DNA from: Dioscorea cayenensis subsp. rotundata
Taxonomy: Eukaryota > Streptophyta > Magnoliopsida > Dioscoreales > Dioscoreaceae
DNA length: 64,000 nt
Reading direction: 5' to 3'
Assembly (NCBI RefSeq): GCF_009730915.1
Contig: NC_052481.1
Location: 17,294,386 to 17,358,385, forward strand
Under the pieces are notes generated by a model. The model saw only the letters and a list, made by a program, of their open reading frames with translations. It made no database searches and was not told where the DNA came from. Shown here piece after piece: positions 1 to 11,444 of this stretch. Numbering within the stretch: the first letter of the stretch is position 1; every line of letters begins with the position of its first letter. The position numbers and the translations under genes are program-made.

Positions 1-568
1 AAGACAATTTCCGTTCAGTACTTTCTATGTTCCTCACCGACTCCCAAACTCACATGTGTCTGGGTTATTAATTAATTAATTAATTAAAGAATTTTCATTT
101 TTTTAGTTATTTTTATCTTAATTATTTTAATTATTTACACCGAAATAAAATTACTTCTCTACTCTTAGTTCACCAATATAATATAAAATTCATAAGTAAT
201 ATTTCAATAATCAACTAATTTTATATATTAATAATAGGTTCTTTATGTATGATATTATATAAAAAAAAGTTCATTAAAAAAAAAATAAGATAATTGACAA
301 ATACTAATAATACCCATTAGAAGATAGGAGATCGGAAAGAATATAGAAGTAAGTCGGAGCTATTGGAACTTAAATGATCGCCCCTTAACAATTTCTATAT
401 ATTCATGTGGATTATGATTAGAAATTAACTCTTAAAACCAACATAAATTTATGATTATACTTTTGTGCATGTACTTCTCTTATACTTCTCTTATATAGGG
501 AAAGCTTATCATTTATTTGAAAAAAAAAATGAAAAGTTATATTTTAATATAAAAAAATTCTCAAAAAT
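1..568. repeat. Left part of cyclophilin duplication unit (copy A), 3' flank
   Basis: Bases 1-275 align by eye with 6560-6800, the 3' flank of the second cyclophilin: both have the run TTCNGTTC, then CCTCACC, ACTCC, CAAG/AAACTC and a shared AT-rich stretch ending near TATAAAATTNATAA. Bases 540-568 match the stretch just before AAAATATCTTTT in copy B. Some 260 bases (about 280-540) have no counterpart in copy B, so they were gained here or lost there. No gene is seen. The unit resumes at 3629 after a solo LTR. Confidence 0.6.
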
Positions 569-3500
569 TGTAATGTTTGCTGAGTGAGAGCTTTGACTGG
601 TTTGACTGAGATTATTGGTGAGTGGGCCCCCACTTTTGTCTCTTTGCCCTTAAAAACCGGATCTTGATAGAGTTAATTATTTGGCCTGTGTTTTATTTAG
701 CTTTTAAGAGGAGAGCTTGGTGCTGGTTTAGAATTCTGAGAGTGGGTGTGTGTGCTTGACTTTAGAAGCACTTCAACTCATGAGCTTGAGGTTTTCTTGG
801 TGGCTATAATTGCAGTCCTGGGATCTTGCTTCCTCTTTGGTTGGAGGTTGGATCCATGCCCTTTTATTTATTTCTTTAGCTTGTCTTAATTATCTTTGTA
901 TGCATAAGTGTAGCTTTGATCTTCTTGTGAACCTGCAACCTTGAAGCATGATCTAGTGTTTTGTGCTTTTGTATGGATAATATTTTTGTATTTATGCTCG
1001 TATATGGTTGTTAGGATTCTGCATGTGTGTGTGTGTATTGTATGATGTTGGTAATCTAAAGCCTTCAAAGCATGGTTTCATTAATTCTTTTTAGATTTAT
1101 ATTATGTTTATTTATATGCATCTTGATGTTCTAAAATTTAATTTGTTATGGAATTATTGAATTATGTTTTATCTTAAGTTATGGCTTGGAGTAAGCATAT
1201 TATCTTAAGTGAATTCTTGTATTTATTTATGTATTTTGTACGGATATATATACATATAAATATGTATATTCCTACCAATACACTAATGAGTTAAATTATT
1301 TGGTTATAGGTTTGCATGTTTGTAATTTGAATTAGTGAGTATGCAACAAGGTTATAATTTAGTTGATTTATTTTAATATTACTTTACGTTTGTGTATGCA
1401 TATAGATTTAAATATATTCATTCTGAATCTTGGGTTAGTGGAAAGTTTTGTTCTGGTTTTTATTTTTATAGCTTTCATGGAGAATTTTAGTTGCATAGCA
1501 ACCTGAAAGCATGTTCTATTTTTGTTGGGTTTAAAACCATGTTTAAGATGATGTCTAATTAGCAAGTTGTTTTTGCCTTTCATTAGAATTGTGTAAATTC
1601 TTTGAAGGCCATACATCTTAGAACCCGTGCATTAGTGCATTTTTTTGTGATTCTGTGTTTCTTTAAATTGCATGAAATCTTAGACTTGATTCTTCATTTT
1701 GAAATTTTTCCTGGTATCCTCGTAATTTTGGTCTTAGAGTGCTTGTTGTTCTTTTTTTTTATTTGGTTGGTGTTTTAATTATTATTGTGGGTTCTGTTTG
1801 TAATATTATCATTATTATTTTAATGCTTGTTCTTCCTCTTGTTTTTTTTTTTCTGTTATTTGTAAGTTAAAACCGAGCCCAAGTCTTGCAAATCTAAGTT
1901 AGCTTGTTTTGTTGGGTTAGATTCGGTAGAGAATCTTAGTGTGTGGGACTTGGTGAACCTGACAGTGTAGCTCGGAGCTAGGTAGGCTCTCGCACTGTAT
2001 AATTCCGTATTTCTGGCAATAATTATTATTTTAATTACTACATTGTTTAATAATTTCATTTATTATTTATTCGGTATCTCTATTGTCTGTATTTTGAATT
2101 TCTGCGGATTTTTGGTACATCTTCATTTCTGGCTCACCCAGCTAGGAGGAGCAAGTCCTAGCCATGTGCACATGTTTTCTGTAGTAGCGCTACTAGACAT
2201 GCGTTTCCGTTCCGACTGCGGTCGAAAATCCAGCTCCGGCTGTTGATATTCTATTCTGTTTCGACTTCACAGTCGACGATCCAGCTTCGTGCTGTTCATT
2301 TCTGTTATCAGTCAGGGAGATGTACATGTCTGTTTTCTGCGTGTTTTCTGTATTTTCTGATTACTTCTGTATTCTGTCTGAATTATTAATTATTCTGTTA
2401 TATCTGTATTATTATGTTATTTTCTACGATCCTACTGAGACCCTGTGGCTCATGTACTCTGTGAATTTTCCTTTCGCAGGAGAAGATTAAGGGGTTGTTT
2501 GGATTGGCTTCTTAGAAGCCCAAAAGCACTTTTTCATAAGTTAAGCACTTTTGGACGTAAGAAAAGATGTTTGTATTAGCTTTTCTGCAAAAGCAGAAGC
2601 TGTTAAAAAAGCCCAAATTCAGCTTTTTTTCAAAAGCTGGTAAAGAGGTGCTTTTGAAAAAAGCACTTTTAAAAAGCTGTTTTGGGTTTTGTAAATTACC
2701 AGTTTACCCTCAACAATTAAACAAATTAATACCCTTAGTCCTAGCTTATTAAACAACAAAAAAACTTGACTATAATAATAATAATTCTATAATAATAATA
2801 ATAATTATTATTATTATTAATACATTACGTTATAATAATAATAATAATTATTATTAGTAATAATAATTATTATTATAATCATAACACATTAAGTTATAAT
2901 AATTAATAATAATTAATAATAATAATAATTATAATTATAATTATAATTACAATACATTAAGTTATAATAATAATTATAATTATAATACATTAAGTTATTA
3001 TTATTATTATCATTAATATTTTAATAATCACTATTAATAGCAATGTATAAAAATAACTCAATGAATGCTCACTTTAGTAATTTGACACCCTAAAAGCCCT
3101 TTTAAAAATCCATATCCAAACAACTTCACATATATATAAGTACTTTTACATTAGCTTACCCAAACATAAAACACTAAAAAGCACTTAACTTACTCTCAAA
3201 AGTACTTTTAAAATAAGTGCTTCTACAACTTGAAAAAAAAAAACACTTTTTTTTAAAACTAACCCAAACAAGGCCTAAGCTTAGATTCAGTGGGTTATTT
3301 TGGGGCTTCTTCTGTAGTTGTGACTTGTCAGTACCTGTTCTTTGAGGTTGTGAACCTTGTGTGCTTTTTATTCTGTACGAGTGAGACTTGCATCATGTTT
3401 GTGTATTTTGACATGTAAACTATTTGTGTACTCTGTAGGACTGTCATATTCCATATCTGTATTATCCCTATTTCTGTGACTCTAGTTGTAGTCGATATTA

Positions 3501-3628
3501 TTATTTCTGCTTTACTTGTTAGGGTTGACTCGACCAGGTTAATCTAAGGCCTTGCATCCAGTGGGGCCAGTTCCATTGGGTGCGGCTGATCTGTCAGTGG
3601 ACCCGGTTTGTTGGGCTGGGGCGTGACA
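569..3628 (+). mobile_element. Solo LTR, Ty3/gypsy chromovirus (Del/Tekay-like), with nested MITE
   Basis: The segment starts TG and ends GGGCGTGACA, and it is flanked on both sides by AAAAT (564-568 and 3629-3633), as expected of a 5-bp target-site duplication. Copy B of the cyclophilin duplication has the matching unoccupied site near 6806-6830. A stretch near 2432-2485 (CTACTGAGACCC ... TTTCGCAGG) and the GGGCGTGACA end resemble Del/Tekay LTRs as I know them. Without the nested MITE at 2491-3275 the LTR is about 2.3 kb. No internal coding region or second LTR is present, so it looks like a solo LTR fossil. Orientation is taken from the TG...CA order and the pre-end signature. The family assignment is less certain than the boundaries. 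Confidence 0.6.
2491..3275. mobile_element. Tourist-like (PIF/Harbinger) MITE nested in the LTR
   Basis: Terminal inverted repeats are GGGGTTGTTTGGATTGG at the left and the complement of GGCCTTGTTTGGGTTAG at the right. TAA flanks both sides (2488-2490 and 3276-3278), which fits the TWA target duplication of PIF/Harbinger elements. The subterminal regions repeat AAGCACTTTT and its complement AAAAGTGCTT. The middle (about 2770-3060) is an ATT/TAA microsatellite-rich core. It has no transposase, so it is non-autonomous. A second element with the same ends lies at 58802-59482. Because it sits inside the LTR, it is younger than the LTR. Confidence 0.75.
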
Positions 3629-4275
3629 AAAATATCTTTTAAAACTCAGGGCTATTATACTGTATGAAACTTTCTTATATATTAAAACAATAAAAACTAT
3701 TGTTCTAGAATCCAAACCAAGAAAAACAAAAAGAAAAAAAAACAAAAAGAAAAAAAAAAACCAAACAATAAAATCGAAATTTTCTAATTTTAAAATCTCA
3801 AAATTTATGAAAAAAACTTCTTCCCCTCGTTAGTTGTATAAAATGAGATCAAACTTACTTACATTTTTTTTTATTTTTAATTTTGTAAAAAAAAAAAAAT
3901 CATAATTTAAAATGAAATTCAAAAAACCAGATAATTCCCGCTCCATCCTCTTGTCCCTTCTTCTTGCACTGTTCCCACATTAATCAAACACTAATGACAT
4001 AATCATCCCCAAATTTCCACCCATAAACCAAATTAAGATCCAGCAAAACCCTAAATTTATCACACCAAATCATCATCAACCTCATTGATACCAAAAGTCT
4101 GAAAAGCCAAAGACGATGGTAAAAGTAAAAGATCATGGATCCAAAAAACCCAGATAAGATCCATTCTATAACACTCGAAAAACGAAAGCAAAAAAAAGGT
4201 AAAGATGAAACGATCCACTAAAATCAGATAACGGATCTAACCTGCGGGTTCGGATCCAACGAAGCTGAGACCCGT
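3629..4275. repeat. Right part of duplication copy A: cyclophilin A 3' flank
   Basis: The sequence parallels 6815-7354. Shared words include AAAATATCTTTT, CATAAACCA, AACCCTAAATTTAT, ACACCAAATCATCATCA and CAAAAGTC, ending in a GATCCA-rich stretch before the stop codon. This is the 3' UTR and downstream flank of the minus-strand cyclophilin at 4276. It is AT-rich with several poly-A runs. No separate gene is seen. Confidence 0.6.
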
Positions 4276-4797
4276 TTAGCAGAGCTGCCCGCAATCAGCA
4301 ATGGTGACGATCTTCGAGGTCGCCCCGCTCAGCGATCCCACCCTCTCGATCTTCTTCACGACGTCCATGCCCTCGACGACGTGGCCGAAGACGACGTGCC
4401 TCCCGTCGAGCCACGCAGTGACGGCGGTGCAGATGAAGAACTGGGATCCGTTGGTGTCGGGGCCGGCGTTGGCCATGGAGAGAACCCCTGGACTGGTGTG
4501 CGTGAGGCTGAAATTCTCGTCGGGGAATTGGGCGCCGTAGATCGATTCCCCGCCGGTGCCGTCGCCGTCGGTGAAATCACCGCCCTGACACATGAATTTG
4601 GGGATCACGCGGTGGAAGCTGGATCCCTTGTAGTGGAGTGGCTTCCGGCTTTTGCCCATGCCCTTCTCGCCGGTGCAGAGAGCACGGAAGTTCTCTGCCG
4701 TTTTGGGAACCACGTCGGCGAAGAGCTCCATCACGATCCGGCCCGCCGGAGCGCCGTCGATGGTGACGTCGAAGAAGACCTTAGGGTTGGACGCCAT
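4276..4797 (-). CDS. Cytosolic cyclophilin (peptidyl-prolyl isomerase), copy A
   Basis: An intronless 173-residue single-domain cyclophilin of the plant cytosolic type. It catalyses cis-trans isomerisation of X-Pro bonds and is the cyclosporin A-binding fold. Active-site residues of the family are present: R63, F68, M69, Q71, F121, W129, L130 and H134. The plant-specific insertion after the GEK motif (about residues 46-53) is present, and so are conserved cysteines near 41 and in the terminal DCGQL. There is no signal or transit peptide, so it should act in the cytosol and nucleus. The ATG at 4797 matches the normal family start. The coding sequence is GC-rich against an AT-rich background. 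A tandem paralog lies 2.6 kb away at 7355. Absence of introns is normal for this family. Confidence 0.95.
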   Translation of the reverse strand: MASNPKVFFDVTIDGAPAGRIVMELFADVVPKTAENFRALCTGEKGMGKSRKPLHYKGSSFHRVIPKFMCQGGDFTDGDGTGGESIYGAQFPDENFSLTHTSPGVLSMANAGPDTNGSQFFICTAVTAWLDGRHVVFGHVVEGMDVVKKIERVGSLSGATSKIVTIADCGQLC

Positions 4798-4880
4798 GGA
4801 TCTCGATCTCTTGAGCTTTTCTCTGTTTCTTGGTGGATACGCTGGTTTGGGGGTGGGAAATGGGGGTTTAAAAAGAGATG
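4798..4880 (-). promoter_or_regulatory. 5' leader and core promoter region of cyclophilin A
   Basis: This stretch is conserved with the leader of copy B (7877-7965): GATCT(C/A)GATCTC next to the ATG, TTTTCTCTGTTT, then a GGTGGAT block. On the minus strand a T-rich TTTTTAAACCCCC lies where the TATA box should be; copy B has CTATTTAACCCCC at the same place. Similarity to copy B is lost just upstream. The promoter assignment rests on position and this conservation only. Confidence 0.4.
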
Positions 4881-6559
4881 AAATTATGTATTAGTCCCGC
4901 TAATTTTTCAATATTCTGATTAGTCCCAGTCATAATTTGTTATAACACCATCTTTACTTTCTTCTATGACTTTGGTGTTTTTTTGTCTGCGTTTTTCACT
5001 GCACATGAAATATTTAAAATATATTTAAAATAGCTTTGTGTGAGTGTTTTTTTTATTTTTTATTTTTAAAAAAAAAGAAGGTTATCACCATGTTATTTTT
5101 TTTTTAGTAACGCATGAATTGTTTTTGCCTTGCCGGAGGAACCTTTATTTTCTTCTCCTATTTTACTTTTTTTTTTTTCTTTTCAAAGAGGGTAAATTCT
5201 GGGTTAGTCAATTGAAGTATACAGAATTAATCTTTTATGTCCTATTTTACTATAGCATACGGTTATTTTTTTAAAAAGAAAAGCGACAAACTATTCTAAT
5301 TAAAAGCAGCGGTGGAACTAAGGTAAAAATCAAGGGGGCTAACTTTAATTGAAAAAAATTATAAATGTTAATAAACTTTATAGTAAGATATGCACCATCG
5401 CATCATTTAATGAAATGAAAACTTCTTCTAAAGTTGTTTTTTAGAATCATTAGAATAAATTTCTCAAAGTAAGTTGTTACAATAGAATTTAAAAAATAAA
5501 TGTACATGATATATAAAATCATATTAAATATATATAACTTATAAAATGTTACCAAAGGGTGCTCAAACACCCTTTTGGTCTTGACTCCTCTTTCTGCCTT
5601 TTATTAAAAGATAAAGTTAAAATAGTGCAGTAATTATGATAACTTGTCAATCACATGAGATGAGACTTTATTAATTCAATCAAATATTATACAAAAAATA
5701 AAAATCATAGTATGTCCGTATGTGTATGTTAAAAGACAAATTTACGAATTAAATTAGATTTTTTATTATATAATTTTTTAAAAAAATATAACACCTATTA
5801 TAATAAAATACCGTGGAGTTCGATGATAACAAAGATTATGGATCCGAAGACACTACAGAGGTATAGTGCTGAGAAGATGTGTTGAAGGAGTTGTAAGGCG
5901 GTTGGTGTGGAAGACAAGAAGAATCTCATCACCACCTTAAGCTTTCATTGGTTGTACACGTGGCGATTTATTATTGACCGATCTCGCCATTATTGTTTTT
6001 TTTTAATCTGTTGAGTTTTTTTTATAATTTTAAAATTTAATTGGAGTGATTTAAAAATAAATTATTTTTTTTAATAAATATGGACAAAAACATTCACTGA
6101 AAAGAAAATAAATTCTAATTTTATTTTATTTTTTTACTTATTGATATCGGTTTTTTTAGATAAAATTCATGTTTTAGAGGAGTCCCAAAATTAAAACTCT
6201 CATAAAATAAGAATAAAATATTGTTGAATCTATAAGTACACTTCATATTTATATTTGTCTCACTTAAATCTTAAATATGTCGTCTAGTGTCAAATTATTT
6301 TTATTTTATTTTATTTTTTTATTCAGATGGTTTTTAAAAATTATGGATAAACTGCGTATAAAATTCAAATACTTCATCTTTGAGTTGAGAAGTTGTAAAG
6401 ATGATTTTATGATTTTTGTCCATGTTCTTTAAAACCAATAATAATAATAATAATAATAATAAATTAATAAAAATTGGAAGAACTCTAAACAATTTAAGGA
6501 AATAAAATTAAAAATAAAAAATAAAAACAAATAGTGAACAAGACAAGGAGAACAATCCA
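4881..6559. other. AT-rich intergenic region between the cyclophilin copies
   Basis: No gene or clear transposon is visible. It contains poly-T and poly-A runs, an (ATA)n tract near 6439-6470 and a small island of mixed composition at about 5815-5960. That island has GGTGTGG and CACGTGGC words (a G-box-like CACGTG at 5959) and may belong to the upstream regulatory region of cyclophilin A. Confidence 0.5.
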
Positions 6560-7354
6560 ATAGCTACACTCCAACACAATTTCTGTTCGGTACCTTCTCA
6601 GTCCTCACCTACTCCAAGACTCCCAAGTCACTAGCGCCAGGTTTAATTATTTATTTTTTCAAAAATTTTAATAATTTTATTTTTTAGGTTATTTTTGTCT
6701 AAATTGTTAAAACTATTTATATGAATTAAAATTATTTCCATACCTTTAGTTGACCAGCGCAATATATAAAATTAATAAAAGCACTTGTATTTCATTATCA
6801 AAATTTAAAAAAAAGCTCTAAAATATCTTTTCAAACTCAAGACTAAACAATTTTCATCTCTGTTAATATAAAATATCAAAATTCACAGAAAAAAAAAAAA
6901 AAACTATATTTTTGTCATTTCGTTATTTGGATCAGATAAGATCAAACTCACAAGTCTTTTTTTATAATTTCACCCAAAAAAAAAAAACATAATTTTAAAA
7001 TTTTAAAAATGGCCTTCAGAGACCCAGATGCTTCCGGCCGCTTAATTTTTGTCCGCTTTTTGTTCCACGCCCAAATTAATCAAACACTAATCACAAAATT
7101 ATATATAAAATTCCATCCATAAACCAGATCAAGTTCAGTAAAACCCTAAATTTATTACACCAAATCATCATCAGCTTCATCGATAACAAAAGTCAAAAGC
7201 CAAAGACGGTGATGAAAGATAACGGATCTGAAACACAGATATAAGATCCATTCTAGAACACTCGAACATTAAAAAGTAAGATAAAAGGATCCGCTAATCA
7301 GATAACGGATCTAATAAGTAAACGGGTTCGGATCCAGCAAAAGCTGAGACCCGT
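6560..7354. repeat. Duplication copy B: 3' flank of cyclophilin B
   Basis: Uninterrupted counterpart of 1-275 plus 3629-4275. Near 6806-6830 the sequence reads through the place where copy A carries the LTR, giving a natural empty site. Together with the coding region and leader, the duplicated unit spans about 6560-7965, roughly 1.4 kb. No further gene is seen in the flank. Confidence 0.6.
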
Positions 7355-7876
7355 TTAGGAGAGCTGACCACAATCGGCGACGGTGACGGCCTTCGAGGTC
7401 CTTCCTCCCTGAGATCCAACGCTCTCGACCTTCTTGACGACATCCAAGCCATCGATGACCTGCCCGAAGACGACGTGCTTCCCATCGAGCCACGAAGTTT
7501 GGGCGGTGCAGATGAAGAACTGGGAGCCGTTGGTGTTGGGGCCGGCGTTGGCCATGGAAAGAACGCCGGGACCGGTGTGCTTGCGGCTAAAGTTCTCATC
7601 CTTGAACTTGGATCCGTAGATCGACTCCCCGCCGGTGCCGTTACCAGCGGTGAAATCGCCTCCTTGGCACATGAAGCCGGGGATCACACGGTGAAAGGTA
7701 GATCCTTTGTAGTGGAGTGGTTTCCCGCATTTGCCGATGCCTTTCTCGCCTGTGCAGAGAGCGCGGAAGTTCTCCGCTGTGTTGGGGACCACGTCGGCAT
7801 ACAGCTCCATCACGATCCGGCCCGCCGGAGCGCCGCCGATGGTCATGTCGAAGAAGACCTTGGGGTTGGCCGCCAT
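7355..7876 (-). CDS. Cytosolic cyclophilin (peptidyl-prolyl isomerase), copy B
   Basis: An intronless 173-residue cyclophilin, tandem paralog of the gene at 4276. The same catalytic set is visible: R63, F68, M69, Q71, F121, W129, L130 and H134, and the plant insertion after GEKG (about residues 46-53). It differs from copy A at scattered positions (D14 to G, K32 to N, K67 to G and others), and its last residue is serine instead of cysteine. The changes avoid the active site, so both copies look functional. It has no targeting peptide and is expected in the cytosol. The ATG at 7876 is the family start. The leader resembles that of copy A, and CTATTTAA on the minus strand near 7954-7961 is a plausible TATA box. 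Confidence 0.95.
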   Translation of the reverse strand: MAANPKVFFDMTIGGAPAGRIVMELYADVVPNTAENFRALCTGEKGIGKCGKPLHYKGSTFHRVIPGFMCQGGDFTAGNGTGGESIYGSKFKDENFSRKHTGPGVLSMANAGPNTNGSQFFICTAQTSWLDGKHVVFGQVIDGLDVVKKVESVGSQGGRTSKAVTVADCGQLS

Positions 7877-7965
7877 GGATCTAGATCTCTCTTGAGATTT
7901 TCTCTGTTTATCGGTGGATGTATGCTGGTTAGGGCACCGAGGAGATGGGGGTTAAATAGAGGAGA

Positions 7966-9326
7966 AGATGAGGAGTTGTTGAATCTTGGCCGTTGAAAGT
8001 GGACACGTGGAGAGGATCTGGATAGGGTGTGGTTAAGAGTTAACTAGGGTTAGGATGGGGTTGGGTTAAGGAAGGGGGGATGCGGCGAGGATATACTGTC
8101 ATGCCCACCACTTGGCTGGGTGCCTCGACAGGCACGTGACTATTATTGATATTTGATGAATGGTATTCAGGGGTCACGTGCTGTGCTTGTGATTGTTGGA
8201 AATATCGCGTGATGAGGAAATTTTTTATTGGATAATGATGGAGTAATATCTAGAGTTCTAGTTATCTCTTTTTTTTAAAAAAAAATAATGGGTTTATATA
8301 TTTTCCTTTGTGGATTTTTATTTGATATTTATATTTATTTAAATTTTTTTTGATATTTTATTACATTGGTGTTCATTCAGGATAGTGCATGTGATTGAAT
8401 CCTAAAAGACTAAAACCCACTTTATCTGATAATGCAAGTATTTGTTGAGTTTTCTCCTTATCCATATATTTTTTTTTATTTAATAAAAATAGATAAATTA
8501 TGACTTTATTAGCAAACTAGGGAATAGAATAAGCTAAAGCAATACAAATCAACGCTAATAATTCCAAATGGAAACATGGGCAGAAAAAAACAAAAGAATA
8601 AAAACAAGAACAAAAATAATAAGAAGAATATCACCAGAGGTGATATATTTCTAAAATCACACACTAAAACAACGAAAAAAGAGAAAAACACAGAGGAATT
8701 GGTAAAATCTGTCAGAAAGTGACGGAAGTCAACTCATGTTGAAAGAAGAGGGGATCACTCTTAAGGTGGTTGTGGCGTTGTGATATTGGGATGCTCGTTT
8801 TGTCGTTCATTCAGAAAGGAGAGCGAAAGCTTTAAATTCTGGATGGAGTCGCTAGGCAGTAGGAATGATTTTAACAATAATTGAATGCAAAGGTAAAATA
8901 AGAGAGTTAAAAATTTGATTGTTTCTTGTTTTTTAACACATGTTTATCTTATTTTATTAAAAAAATATATTTAATTATTTAGTAGAAAGAGTACGAGAGT
9001 CATTGGAATTTCGGGGATGAATATTTATCTTATATAGGGAAGATTTTTCTTAGTCATAATGGACAATTATTTCACATTGATTTAAACATTTAAATAAAAT
9101 ATACTTAATTAAAAATATTGATGATAACAATCTATCTTTAATTAAAAAATAATTTAATTTTAGATATTAGATATAAAGTATGACAATACATTCTATTTTC
9201 ATTAAAAACCCACAAAGATTTTAAGTTAAAAGTAAATTTATAATTTTTATTTTAAACAGTAACTTTATGATTTACTTGTTAGAAATTAATTACATATTTT
9301 TAATATTAACTAAAATACACTATATA
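7966..9326. other. Intergenic region upstream of cyclophilin B
   Basis: The first 250 bases are less AT-rich and contain GGACACGTGG (8001), GGCACGTGA (8131) and GTCACGTGC (8172), three ACGT-core G-box-like motifs upstream of the minus-strand cyclophilin. They may be promoter elements. The rest (8250-9326) is AT-rich with no gene or element that I recognise. Confidence 0.45.
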
Positions 9327-10011
9327 GGCCCGTTTGGTTTGATGTAATGTTTTCACATTATGATTGTTACGTGGTGATTTGAAATAGATTACCACATATG
9401 GCATAGTGACGGTAATAATATTGATGGTAATATGTGATTAACAACCGTTGCATATTACCAAAAATTTAATAATCCCATTACCACCAAAATAGGTGTCTAT
9501 CTTGGATTAGCAAATTGGTAGTAATCTGAAACATTTTTAGACAGATGTGCTTTTTGTTTTAAAAAAATAATTTTCAAATACCGCATATTTTACCCAATGG
9601 AAAAAAATAATAATCTTGAATAATGTTATTTTGGGACTTCGAAAATTTAATTTTTTTGTATTATAATTAATTTTTTTCATGTAAACATTTTATTTTATCT
9701 TAACTTTCCATTTGTTCAAAATTTTAGATATAAAAGTATTTTGGGAAAAATATGCAAAAATTAATTTTGATGTTATAATTTAATTATTTTGACCCAAAAT
9801 TGTATTTTACTTTAAATTTAAACTTGTTGAAAATTATAAATACAAGAGTATTTTGGAAAATTTGGAATATTACCAAGTTGATTACTATGTAATATGAGTT
9901 CTCAACCAAATATGGTTATCATAAATTACAACAACTTTTTTGGGCATATAGCATTTCCGATCTTATTATCATGGTAATCTCCTTACGTGTTACCGCAAAC
10001 CAAACGACCCC
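9327..10011. mobile_element. Non-autonomous TIR DNA transposon, unclassified
   Basis: The ends form an imperfect inverted repeat: GGCCCGTTTGGTTTG at the left and CAAACCAAACGACCCC at the right. Subterminal sequence also pairs loosely (ATTACCAC, GGTAAT and TTACC words on both sides). The element is 685 bp and has no coding potential. Flanking bases are TATA at the left and TATT at the right, so the target duplication is probably 2-3 bp. That leaves Tc1/mariner-like and PIF-like origins both open. Confidence 0.6.
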
Positions 10012-10566
10012 TATTGAAAAAAAAATTATATATATATTGATGGATCTAATGGGTATAAACCCTAATTCAAACCCTGGATATTCTTGCTTGGAGATTGCTT
10101 AGGAACAAATAAAGTGGCGGAAGCGTACCTGCACTTGAATCCATTGATTATGATGAAAGTCATTGGGTCTTGTGGTTCTTCTCACTGATCACACGCAGAG
10201 AGAGGAGATGGGAACTCTAATTCAGAAAACCTAATTCTGAATCTCAGATCGTTGCGTGCTCAGTTAGGGACCACACCCTATTTGTAAGAAAATTTTATGG
10301 GGCTAATTACAAGTTTGCCCATCATAGATTTGACAATTTTGCCCCTAGAAATTCTACACAACATATGATTAATATGTATGTCCACACATTTAAAATTAGA
10401 TAATTATGACCAAATTCAAACTTGAATCTTGAATCAGATCACAATTTGGGTCAATTCAAAACTTTAATATAATAAAATATACACAATTATAAACATTAGT
10501 TGTGTATGTCTACACAACTTATGCACATATGTCCTTATATCCCTACATAATGTGTGGTCCACAACC

Positions 10567-10620
<54 letters not shown>

Positions 10621-10696
10621 GTAGATAAAGTCTATATTAGAGACTGAAAACGAGATAGTTCCTTCCAGAAAAATGTGAGGGATTGGAATTTTATGC
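10012..10696. other. Repeat-like intergenic stretch with (TA)n
   Basis: Bases 10040-10320 have a balanced composition unlike their surroundings (words such as GGCGGAAGCGTACC and GTTGCGTGCTCAG) and look like a piece of a dispersed repeat, perhaps an LTR fragment. I cannot place it in a family and see no ends. A (TA)n microsatellite lies at about 10571-10616. No gene is supported. Confidence 0.35.
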
Positions 10697-10704
10697 AAAC
10701 TAAG

Positions 10705-11436
10705 TAGAGACAGCAATCTGTACCATATCCGACGGGTATACCCATATCCGGTCAAAGAGGGTATTATCGGGTACAGACAAATATAAAAAATAATGTCATA
10801 ATAATTTATTGTATAAACTATAAGAACATCCTGAAAAATAAGATGTTATTAAAAAATCAATTGGATATATAAATTAATCAATTAATTTATAAACTTATGA
10901 GAATTACTTAATTTATAATTGCACTTCAATTCAAAATCTTACAAAACATTTATAAAATTTGAAACTATATAAAATATAAATTGTAGATATATGAAAAAAT
11001 TTAAAACAAAAACCAAAATAGTTAAACTTAAGCAATAAAGGAGAGTTATCGTTGAGTCCTAAATAAATGCCAATGAAAATCAATCAATTTGTTATTTTAT
11101 ATAAATCAATTTGTTACGTATAATTTTTATGTGATTATATGATTTAAGATAAACAAATATGTTTCAACTTGTAATTTGTAATTTATGAATATGTGTTTAA
11201 ACATTGTATTGTAATGGATTATTATTATTATTATTTAAATTTAAATTTAATTTGGCAATTTGAACAACAGGTAAACTGGTAAAAGGGTACTCGCAAGTAT
11301 ACTTGTACCTGCGGGTAAAGGTAAGGGTATGATTTTTTTTTTTTTTACCTTGGAGAGTACTGGTCAGGGTATGGGTATAGGGTAGGGGTAAAGATTTTGA
11401 TATACTCTACCCATATCCTACCCGTTGCCATCCCTA
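10705..11436. mobile_element. hAT-like MITE with perfect 8-bp target-site duplication
   Basis: The element is flanked by AAACTAAG at 10697-10704 and again at 11437-11444, the 8-bp duplication expected of hAT transposons. Its ends are TAGAGACAGCAAT at the left and TTGCCATCCCTA at the right, an imperfect inverted repeat. Just inside, CATATCCGACGGGTATACCC at the left and CATATCCTACCCG at the right continue a degenerate GGGTA-rich subterminal pattern. It is 732 bp with no open frame of note, so non-autonomous. The right end matches the GGGATGGCAACGGGT type common in plant hAT MITEs. Confidence 0.85.
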
Positions 11437-11444
11437 AAACTAAG

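Noticed and set aside
4381-4881. 166-codon plus-strand frame opposite cyclophilin A, with a parallel 173-codon frame opposite cyclophilin B (7475-7996)
   Set aside because: Both are antisense shadows of GC-rich cyclophilin codons; their similarity follows from the paralogous sense strands, and they lack independent support.
8509-8691. 60-codon minus-strand hydrophobic frame
   Set aside because: Composed mainly of Phe and Leu from a poly-A/T-rich stretch, with no homology or context.
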